From Thermoplasmata archaeon (lineage in GTDB: Archaea > Thermoplasmatota > Thermoplasmata > Sysuiplasmatales > Sysuiplasmataceae), in contig JAKAPY010000003.1 of assembly GCA_021811925.1 (NCBI GenBank), positions 1-33,869 of the forward strand: a DNA stretch of 33,869 nt, read 5' to 3'. The position numbers and the translations under genes are program-made. Positions 26,621-33,869 of this stretch are shown piece after piece. Under the pieces are notes generated by a model. It did no database searches. It was not told the DNA's origin and was given only the letters and a program-made list of their open reading frames with translations. The first letter of the stretch is position 1, and each line of letters opens with the position of its first letter.

Positions 26621-27868
26621 ATGGCCGCAACAATGAAACAGACCAAGGTCTATGATAGGGAAGAGCTCGCTTCGGGCACCGACGGTGTCGCACAGGCGGT
26701 GAGGCTTGCAGATGTCGACGTGTTTGCCGCTTATCCAATCCGACCGTACACAGGCGTGATGGACAGGCTTGCAAAGTTCATCGCAGACGGCAAGTTTGAC
26801 GCCGAGTATATCATCGCCGACGGTGAGCATTCTCAGTTTGAGATAGGAAAGCATGCTTCTTCCGTAGGCGCGCGTGCCTTCGTCGGTAGCAGCGGGACGG
26901 GCTGGCTTTACGCAATGGAAGCTCTTGCAACTACAGCCACAGACAGGTTGCCGGTAGTGGCACTCGTAGGCAACAGGGCTCTCGACGATCCAGGGGCCTT
27001 CGGCGTGGAGCACAATGATGCAATGCTTGTGAGGGACCTTGGATGGCTTGTTGTGTGGGTCTCCACTGCCCAGGAGGCGCTGGACACAACCCTGATAGCA
27101 TACAGGGTTGCCGAGGATCCGACAGTCCTTATGCCGTGTGCCGTCGCAATGGACGGAGGATATCTCACCCATTCCGAGCACATAATCAGGGTTCCGACGA
27201 AGGAGTCGGTCTCCAAATTCCTCCCGAGATACAACCTGGGAAAGAGGGTCATGCACCCTGACAACCCCGTCTCCATAGCACCCCAGATCAATGAAGACTG
27301 GTGCATGGAAATCAGGAGGCAGAACTGGGAAGCAGCGAAGAGAGCCAAGGAAGTAATCTACAAGGCTTACAAGGAATTCAACAGCGTGTTCGGCTCCAAC
27401 TACACCAACCCGTTCTTCGATGAGCACATGACGAGTGGCGCTGAAACGATTGTGATTGGCATGGGCACTGTTTCCTCGGCGGCAAAGGTTGCTGTCAACA
27501 GGCTGAGGGAAAAAGGAGAAAAAGTCGGTTTCATCAAGCTCAGGTGGTTCAGGCCATTCCCGACTGAAGAACTCAGGAAGGCACTTTCCCGCGCAAAGAG
27601 GGTAGCCGTCATAGACAGAGACTTCGCTCATGGCGGGCCGGATGACGGTGGTGTGCTCTATAATGAGGTCAGGTCCGTTCTTTTCGACGCGAAGAACAAG
27701 CCGAAAGTTGTCGACTTCATAGCGGGCCTCGGAGGCAGGGAGATATCGATAGAGGACGTTATGGAAGTAGTCAGCATCACAAAGAAATGCAAAGCAGATG
27801 AACGCGTTCACTGGGTGGGCCTCAGGGAAAGGAAGACCGGGGGCACACATGTCAGGATGAAGAGGTGA
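26621..27868 (+). CDS. porA: 2-oxoacid:ferredoxin oxidoreductase alpha subunit
   Basis: FAAYPIRPYTGVMDRLAKF, GEHSQFEIGKHASSVGARAFVGSSGTGWLYAMEAL, IKLRWFRPFPTEEL. Confidence 0.92.
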   Translation: MAATMKQTKVYDREELASGTDGVAQAVRLADVDVFAAYPIRPYTGVMDRLAKFIADGKFDAEYIIADGEHSQFEIGKHASSVGARAFVGSSGTGWLYAMEALATTATDRLPVVALVGNRALDDPGAFGVEHNDAMLVRDLGWLVVWVSTAQEALDTTLIAYRVAEDPTVLMPCAVAMDGGYLTHSEHIIRVPTKESVSKFLPRYNLGKRVMHPDNPVSIAPQINEDWCMEIRRQNWEAAKRAKEVIYKAYKEFNSVFGSNYTNPFFDEHMTSGAETIVIGMGTVSSAAKVAVNRLREKGEKVGFIKLRWFRPFPTEELRKALSRAKRVAVIDRDFAHGGPDDGGVLYNEVRSVLFDAKNKPKVVDFIAGLGGREISIEDVMEVVSITKKCKADERVHWVGLRERKTGGTHVRMKR

Positions 27869-28878
27869 TTGAATTGGTTTCGACTCAACAGGCAAAGAAG
27901 GAATTCGAAAGCGCTAAGCTATACACAAGTGTGCACAACATCGACCTGGAGGAGTTCTACTCTTCCGGGCACAGAACATGCCAGGGCTGCGAGTCGGCGC
28001 TTGTAATGCGCGATTTCGTCAAGGCCTCGGGGCCGAGGACAGTCGTCACCGGTGCCACGGGCTGCATGTATGTGGCAAACACAAGCTACATGACGACTCC
28101 CTGGGTTGTTCCCTGGATGCACACCCAGCTTGGTGCTGGCGGGGCATCCGCAATCGGAATGGCGGCAGGGCTCCGTGCGCTAATGAGAAAGGGCAAGATA
28201 AAGAATGAGAAGATCAACGTGATCAACTTCTCCGGAGACCTCGGAGGCGGGGACATGGGCCTCGGAGGGATATCAGGCGCGCTGCAGACAGATTATGACC
28301 TGCTTGTCATAATATACGACAACGAATCTGCTGCAAACACAGACATACAGGCGACGAACCTGACGCCCTATGGTGCACAGACAACTTTCAGTCCGACAGG
28401 GCCAGCAAAGAGGATCATGCACACGAAATGGAAGAAGAATGTCGCTCCAATGATGGCCGTTGGCCATCCAAACTGCAAGTATGTGGCCACTGCATGCGCG
28501 ACCTGGCCGCCGATGGACTACATGAACAAGGTGAAAAAAGCGCTAGACATCGGGGGCCCTACGCTTATCCACACACTTGATCCGTGCCCGAAGGGCTGGG
28601 ATTACCATCCGAGATATTCCGGGGAACTTGGTCAGCTTGCGATAAAGTCAGGGCTCTTCCCGTTGTATGAGATAATCAAGGGCGAGGTCCGCTACACCTA
28701 CGATGCAAGGAAGCAGAAGCGCGTCCCGGTCAGGGAATACCTCGAGAAGCAGGGGAGGTTCACACATTTCATTGACGAGGACTATGAGCTTTTCCAGACA
28801 AAGGTCGACGAGATGTGGAACGACTGGGAAATACCGGGTGTCGCTCCAGTCAAGGGAATTCTGAAGCTTGCGCAATAA
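27865..28878 (+). CDS. porB: 2-oxoacid:ferredoxin oxidoreductase beta subunit
   Basis: HRTCQGCESALVMRDF, GATGCMYVANTSYMTTPW, TPP motif FSGDLGGGDMGLGGISGAL...YDNESAANTDIQ, HTLDPCPKGWDY. Confidence 0.93.
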   Translation: MIELVSTQQAKKEFESAKLYTSVHNIDLEEFYSSGHRTCQGCESALVMRDFVKASGPRTVVTGATGCMYVANTSYMTTPWVVPWMHTQLGAGGASAIGMAAGLRALMRKGKIKNEKINVINFSGDLGGGDMGLGGISGALQTDYDLLVIIYDNESAANTDIQATNLTPYGAQTTFSPTGPAKRIMHTKWKKNVAPMMAVGHPNCKYVATACATWPPMDYMNKVKKALDIGGPTLIHTLDPCPKGWDYHPRYSGELGQLAIKSGLFPLYEIIKGEVRYTYDARKQKRVPVREYLEKQGRFTHFIDEDYELFQTKVDEMWNDWEIPGVAPVKGILKLAQ

Positions 28879-29024
28879 GACCAGCGATGTGCCCAGAAAC
28901 GCTTTCAATAAACACTTTCATGTTTTTGCACCGCAAACCCCCACGGGCACCCGGTACCTTAACGAGCTCTAAATCCGAGGCATGCACAGCGCCGAGCGGA
29001 AGAACGCCGGGGATCCGTCAGAAG

Positions 29025-29047
29025 GGCTGTTTCCGCTTGAAACGGCT
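29025..29047. other. Hairpin in convergent porB / atpI intergenic region
   Basis: GGCTGTTTC-CGCTT-GAAACGGCT (9 pairs, two G.U). Confidence 0.35.
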
Positions 29048-29139
29048 GCCGGGTGATGCCAAGTCATAATCATGTAGTCTGTTCCAAACATGTGCAATCG
29101 TTCGATTCAGTCTGCAGTCCCCTGTACCGTTACAGTAAA

Positions 29140-31134
29140 TTACTGCTGCGAAGGAGGCATGCCCTTTTCCAGGTCAAATTGCTTTATCGTATAGTTTCTC
29201 GGACTTGAAAACGGCCTGAAGTATTTGCCGTTGCCCTTGTAGAATTTCGAGAAGAACTCGACGTAGATCAGCCTCGCGCCCTGAATGCCCGGCTCGAACA
29301 CTGCAATGATCAGGTTGAATATCTGGCCCACAACAAGGATAACCACGCCTACTACGGCCAGCAGCGGCGACTTGTGTATACCCCTCCAGAATATCAGGTC
29401 GATGACATAGGCAAGTATGACCGAAGCGAGCAGTATTCCGACTATCCTCGTGTATGACAGTATGTGGCTTATGATGGAAGGAAGTTCCATCGCCCCCATC
29501 GTCCCCTCGGAGCCGAATATTGTTGCAACTCCGGCTATTATCATTGCTATCGATGCAAGACCAGCCGTCGTGCCAGTTATCGAGGTCTTGTGTATAAGGT
29601 CGAGTCCGAGTGTGGCAATGCCCCAGGCAAACAGTAGCCATCCGATCTTGCCTGCTATTCCCCTCCGGTGGCCCTTCGTGTATTCGTTGTATGCGCCGAG
29701 CAGCAGACCCAGTGATACCAGCGCCAGACCGAAATAGCCGGAGAACAGAAGCAGTTTTCCTATGCCTGTATTGAGCAGGGTCGACGACGTGACAAAAACG
29801 GAAAGCGTCGGAAGTCCCATGTTGAACACAGTCACTGGCAGAATCGGGAAACCGAAGAAAGTGTTGAACAGGAGGCCCGCCACAATCGCTATAATGGACG
29901 AAGGTATGAGCGCCCTCGCGAGCGTCTTTAGCGCGTTTGGCCCCATTATCATCAGCACGAAGCGCGACAGCATCTTAGGTATGTGGCTCTTGGCGACCGG
30001 ATGGTCTATCCTGTGTTTTATGAAAAGCGATATGAGAAGTATAGTCAGGCCATATCCCCAGTCTCCGACCATTATGCCGAAGAGGAAAGGAAATACAATG
30101 GCAAAAACAAGCGTCGGGTCGACCTCGTACTCCTGCGGGAGTGAGTAGAAGCGGATGAAGAATTCAAAGAGTTTTATTCCCCTCGGGTTCTTCAGAAGCG
30201 TCGGTGGCTGCTCATCCGTCTCCACGACAGATACAATCACATTTCCGCCGGTCGTGTTGTTGAGCAGGTCGACAAGCATTTTGTAATGCCGCTTCGGCAC
30301 CCAGCCTTCAATAGCGAAACTGTCCCTCGTGGAGGAAAGCTTCTCCGAAACCTCGAATTTCCTTGACTCTATCTCAAGCTGTTCCCTGATCTGCGCTACA
30401 CTGGCAAACCACCTGTCAGAGAGCTGGCCAAGCCTTTCCTGTATCTTCCCCGACTGCTTTTCAAGTTCGCCTACTCTCTTCCTCGAGTCATCTATGAAAT
30501 CGGAAGGCAGGCCACGCATTGCAGGCACCGCAATGATTTGGAACCCCTTCTCGTTGGACAGCCTTGCAAGATCCGAGTCCATCCCTGCCGGGACAGATAT
30601 GAGCACGTAATCATTTCCAAGGTCCCTGCAGACGGATCCATGGATTGTTTCCCTTACCGGGGAGTATATGTCTATATCCTCCTTCTTAACAGCAAGGAAG
30701 GAGGCTATGAGCCTGCCGGAGTAAATCGAAAGATCGTAGTTGAGTGCTGACAGGGCCCCCGCGATCCTTACCTTCTCCTTCAGGTCCCTTGTCTCTGCAG
30801 ATATTGAGCTCTCTTCCTCCTTTAGCCTCTTGAGCTCCGGTTCTATGTTGACCTCCGAAGCGGCGGCCGACAGTTCGTCGAGAGACTTGAAGAACTTTTT
30901 CTCAACCGGCCTCTTCGGCATTATGGCCTCCATTCCCCTGAACCGGAGCAGTTCGGAGCTCAGCTTTTCGTAGCTTTCCGCCTGCAATCCCTTCTGCATC
31001 AGGCCTGCAACTTCGCCGCTGACTTCCTCAAGCTGCATGATGCCGACATCATGCAGAGCGGACACTATGACATTCCGCTTCGAGTTGGCGCCTATGACAC
31101 GTATCCTTATGATCTTCTCCGGTTTCAGTGTCAT
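29140..31134 (-). CDS. atpI: A-type ATP synthase subunit I
   Basis: 664 aa; soluble N-terminal half, then multi-TM half (FPFLFGIMVGDWGYGL, SHILSYTRIVGILLASVILA, RLIYVEFFSKFYKGNGKYFRPF). Confidence 0.94.
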   Translation of the reverse strand: MTLKPEKIIRIRVIGANSKRNVIVSALHDVGIMQLEEVSGEVAGLMQKGLQAESYEKLSSELLRFRGMEAIMPKRPVEKKFFKSLDELSAAASEVNIEPELKRLKEEESSISAETRDLKEKVRIAGALSALNYDLSIYSGRLIASFLAVKKEDIDIYSPVRETIHGSVCRDLGNDYVLISVPAGMDSDLARLSNEKGFQIIAVPAMRGLPSDFIDDSRKRVGELEKQSGKIQERLGQLSDRWFASVAQIREQLEIESRKFEVSEKLSSTRDSFAIEGWVPKRHYKMLVDLLNNTTGGNVIVSVVETDEQPPTLLKNPRGIKLFEFFIRFYSLPQEYEVDPTLVFAIVFPFLFGIMVGDWGYGLTILLISLFIKHRIDHPVAKSHIPKMLSRFVLMIMGPNALKTLARALIPSSIIAIVAGLLFNTFFGFPILPVTVFNMGLPTLSVFVTSSTLLNTGIGKLLLFSGYFGLALVSLGLLLGAYNEYTKGHRRGIAGKIGWLLFAWGIATLGLDLIHKTSITGTTAGLASIAMIIAGVATIFGSEGTMGAMELPSIISHILSYTRIVGILLASVILAYVIDLIFWRGIHKSPLLAVVGVVILVVGQIFNLIIAVFEPGIQGARLIYVEFFSKFYKGNGKYFRPFSSPRNYTIKQFDLEKGMPPSQQ

Positions 31135-31138
31135 CTGT

Positions 31139-31462
31139 CTATTCCTCTAGAAATGAGAGCACGAGCTTGTTGACAGCCCCTTCCAGCTCTGCCTTTGTCA
31201 CCCTGAGTTTCATTGCAGCAGCCTCCTTCCGGGCTCCTTCAACTATTTCCTCGCATCGGGCGCCCGTGTCAGTTTTCACCTTCTGCAGTGCTTCCAGGTA
31301 AGCCTTCTCGGCATCCGTCTTCGCCGATTCAACGCTGCCTGCGAGCTCCTTCCTCTTCTGCTCCAGCATTTCCTCCTGCTTCCTGGCGAACTCCCTGATT
31401 TCGGCCTCTACGGAATCCTCTTTTTCCCTGATTGACTTGAGCGCCTCAACATCGCCTGTCAT
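31139..31462 (-). CDS. atpH: A-type ATP synthase subunit H (coiled coil)
   Basis: 107 aa charged coiled coil directly upstream of atpI. Confidence 0.85.
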   Translation of the reverse strand: MTGDVEALKSIREKEDSVEAEIREFARKQEEMLEQKRKELAGSVESAKTDAEKAYLEALQKVKTDTGARCEEIVEGARKEAAAMKLRVTKAELEGAVNKLVLSFLEE

Positions 31463-31639
31463 TCATATCACCCCTGATAGGAAAAGAACCAGCAGGACAA
31501 GCGCTATTGCCGGGTTCAGCATGACCACAAGTCTTCTGATGAGCATGAAGCGTCTCAGGCTTGGATTGCCCCGGACCATGTCGGGCGTCACTAGGACCTG
31601 CTTCACAAAGTGCCTCACCTTGTACTTAGGCTGATACAT
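31463..31639 (-). CDS. 58-aa single-TM small protein in A-ATPase operon (absent from supplied ORF track)
   Basis: [58 protein letters not shown]; start overlaps atpD 3' end by 14 nt and stop TGA directly abuts the atpH ATG. Confidence 0.75.
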   Translation of the reverse strand: MYQPKYKVRHFVKQVLVTPDMVRGNPSLRRFMLIRRLVVMLNPAIALVLLVLFLSGVI

Positions 31640-32285
31640 CCGCTGCCTCCTTCCCCTGTCTCTGCACCATTTTCCTTTTTATGACCTTGAGCGTAGTGAA
31701 AGTGTCTCTCTCTATCTCGTCCAGCCTCATCCTGATCTGCTTTGCAGAGTACGTCAGCTGTGGAATGAGTATGTTCTCGATCGCGTTTGACCTTCTCTTC
31801 GTCTTGTCTATCTCCTGCAGGAGCCTCCTCATCGAATTCTCCTTTTCGGCGATCTCGAGCATCGATGAAAGCACCTTTTCGAACTTCTTGATTGCATCGT
31901 TGACTGGGGCGCTGACGGCGGTAGACCTGTACTCCGGGCTGAGAACGGAGAGCCCTGCCTTTACACTGAGCTCCGGGACCCTGACGCCCATCACATTCTT
32001 CGCCCCCACGCCGACATTGGAGCTGGACGACATCTGCGCGACACGCTCGAGCTCCATTGCACCGCTCATGACTTCTGCAAGCTTGAGCGAATCAATTGCC
32101 CTGCCTATGTCTTCCCTCAGGTTCTCCCTGAGACCCCTGATCTTCCTGCTAATGTTGAAGAATTCCATCACCAGGGCGTTGCGCTTCATTTTCAGCAGGT
32201 CCAGCCCTCTCTTGGCGAGCTTGATGCGCCTGTTTGTCCTGATCAGTTCTATCCTGGTGGGCTTGATCTGCTGTGCCGGCATTAC
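31626..32285 (-). CDS. atpD: A-type ATP synthase subunit D
   Basis: [41 protein letters not shown]..., [16 protein letters not shown]; the ORF track extends to 32372 but start near 32285 is conventional. Confidence 0.94.
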   Translation of the reverse strand, partial: VMPAQQIKPTRIELIRTNRRIKLAKRGLDLLKMKRNALVMEFFNISRKIRGLRENLREDIGRAIDSLKLAEVMSGAMELERVAQMSSSSNVGVGAKNVMGVRVPELSVKAGLSVLSPEYRSTAVSAPVNDAIKKFEKVLSSMLEIAEKENSMRRLLQEIDKTKRRSNAIENILIPQLTYSAKQIRMRLDEIERDTFTTLKVIKRKMVQRQGKEAADVSA

Positions 32286-33670
32286 TCCTTCCTCCACTTG
32301 CCGTACTTCTCTATGAACTCCCTCTTGACTCTCTTCATCTCTGTTTTGGGCATGACGCTCAGAAGCTCCCATCCAAGGTCCAGTGTCGTCTCTATTCCCC
32401 TGTCCTCGTAGACACCCTGCTTCACGAACCTGTTTTCAAACTCGTCCGCGAATTTCAGGTAGAGCCTGTCATTTGCCCCGAGCGCCTCCTCACCCACAAT
32501 CGCACTGAGGGATCTCAGGTCCTTGCCGTTGGCGTAGGCCGAATAGAGCTGGTCGGCAATGCCCCTGTGATCCTCCCTTGTTCTCCCCTTGCCTATGCCC
32601 TGGTTCATCAGCCTTGAAAGAGAGGGAAGGACGTCTATCCCGGGATATATCCCCTTTCTCTGCAGATCTCTGCTAAGCACCGTCTGTCCTTCTGTAATGT
32701 AGCCTGTCAGGTCGGGGATGGGATGCGTTATGTCGTCTCCGGGCATTGTCAGTATTGGTATTTGTGTAATCGAACCGTTCTTTCCCCTTATTTTTCCTGC
32801 GCGTTCGTATATTGTGCTCAGGTCGGTGTACATGTAGCCAGGATAGCCCCTTCTTCCCGGGACTTCCTCCCTCGCGGATGAAATCTCCCTGAGCGCCTCG
32901 CAGTAGTTTGTCATGTCGGAGAGAATCACAAGAATGTGCATCTCCCTCTCATACGCCAGATACTCTGCCGTTGTGAGTGCAACCTTTGGGAGCATGATGC
33001 GTTCCATCGACGGGTCGGAGGAAAGGTTGAGGAAAAGCACGGCTCTTGACAGTGCACCCGTGTTCCTGAATTCGCTGATGAAGAAATTGGCCTCCTCGCT
33101 TGTTATGCCCATGGCACCGAAGATGACAGCGAAGTTCTCTCCTTTCCCGAGCACCTTCGCCTGCCTCGCTATCTGGGCCGCAAGCATGTTGTGTGCCAGG
33201 CCAGACCCTGAGAAGATTGGCAGTTTCTGCCCCCTCACAAGCGTGTTCATTCCATCGATTGTGGAAATGCCCGTTTCAATAAACTCTGAGGGCTCCTCCC
33301 TGGAATAAGGATTTATCGCGTTTCCAACGATTTCCACCCTCTCCTTGCTTATGATCAAAGGGCCACCATCGGATGGTTCGCCGAGACCGTTGAATATCCT
33401 TCCGAGCATTTCGTCTGAGACTGTAATCCTGGCCGTTGTGCCAGAAAACTTCACTCTTGTCTTCCCGACATCCAATCCCGAAGTCGGACCGAACACCTGC
33501 ACGACTGCCAGGCCCCTGCTTGTGTCGAGGACCTGCCCGGTTCTTGTCTGTCCATCAGGCGTCCTGATTTCTACAAGCTCGTTGTATGCAGCGTTCTCCA
33601 CCTTCTCCACAAAAAGGAGAGGACCCGTTATCTGTGATATTGACTTGTAGCTCACACCAGGCATTTTCAT
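32282..33670 (-). CDS. atpB: A-type ATP synthase subunit B
   Basis: [93 protein letters not shown]. Confidence 0.97.
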   Translation of the reverse strand: MKMPGVSYKSISQITGPLLFVEKVENAAYNELVEIRTPDGQTRTGQVLDTSRGLAVVQVFGPTSGLDVGKTRVKFSGTTARITVSDEMLGRIFNGLGEPSDGGPLIISKERVEIVGNAINPYSREEPSEFIETGISTIDGMNTLVRGQKLPIFSGSGLAHNMLAAQIARQAKVLGKGENFAVIFGAMGITSEEANFFISEFRNTGALSRAVLFLNLSSDPSMERIMLPKVALTTAEYLAYEREMHILVILSDMTNYCEALREISSAREEVPGRRGYPGYMYTDLSTIYERAGKIRGKNGSITQIPILTMPGDDITHPIPDLTGYITEGQTVLSRDLQRKGIYPGIDVLPSLSRLMNQGIGKGRTREDHRGIADQLYSAYANGKDLRSLSAIVGEEALGANDRLYLKFADEFENRFVKQGVYEDRGIETTLDLGWELLSVMPKTEMKRVKREFIEKYGKWRKE

Positions 33671-33869
33671 GCACCTACCATCTGTGTCCCGGCAGACTGC
33701 ATCTGCCCCGCGATATCCTTTAGGAGGTCTGCGAAGAATGACTCTGCCTGCTCCTCCTTCACTTCTTTCATCCTGGAGATTTTCTCCCTGACAGGAAGAA
33801 CTGAGAGCTGCTCCATTGTGGCTCCCCTTTCGAGTGCCTCATTCTGGAATTTTCCCATCTCACTTATAG
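33667..33869 (-). CDS. atpA: A-type ATP synthase subunit A, C-terminal fragment (truncated by window edge)
   Basis: Reading frame stays open to the edge (..[36 protein letters not shown]...); overlaps atpB start. Confidence 0.82.
   Translation of the reverse strand, partial: ISEMGKFQNEALERGATMEQLSVLPVREKISRMKEVKEEQAESFFADLLKDIAGQMQSAGTQMVGA

Noticed and set aside
26543-27895. 450-aa minus-strand ORF
   Set aside because: Antisense to the clear porA gene; composition is Cys/His/Pro-rich and typical of an antisense shadow ORF with no recognisable motif.
28921-29000. tRNA-like impression on the minus strand (GGTTTGCGGTGC near GAGCTCGTTAAGG)
   Set aside because: No consistent acceptor stem, anticodon stem or canonical T-loop could be assembled.

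Overview
The window looks like a euryarchaeal, probably Thermoplasmata-like, chromosomal segment: A-type ATPase, Orc1/Cdc6, PriS, TiaS, Dph2, ribosomal protein LX, prefoldin alpha, FtsY, archaeal signal peptidase. No CRISPR array, transposon, rRNA or convincing tRNA was seen. Main content, left to right: (1) a minus-strand sulfur / Fe-S operon sufC - iscU/sufU - cysM - [CysO/MoaD-like carrier fused to MoeB/MoeZ-like E1], divergent from a SufR-like regulator; (2) a secreted/membrane protein and tandem-wHTH regulator cluster; (3) queD-queC-queE, where queC appears to start at a CTG overlapping the queD stop; (4) dph2, an unusual methyltransferase fusion, a GT2 glycosyltransferase and priS; (5) rplX-pfdA-ftsY, an M20 peptidase, dCMP deaminase and signal peptidase; (6) orc1/cdc6 next to a 535-bp non-coding region with two inverted ORB-like boxes, a candidate replication origin; (7) tiaS, thiolase, 3-hydroxyacyl-CoA dehydrogenase and an MFS transporter; (8) a bat-type HTH regulator divergent from a 2-oxoacid:ferredoxin oxidoreductase operon with a gamma-delta fusion; (9) part of an A-type ATPase operon (A-B-D-sORF-H-I on the minus strand), including a 58-aa membrane ORF missing from the supplied ORF track. 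The strongest discovery candidates are the CysO-E1 fusion beside cysM and suf genes, the putative oriC, the CTG-initiated queC and the ATPase sORF. All calls come from reading the sequence. No database search or folding was run.
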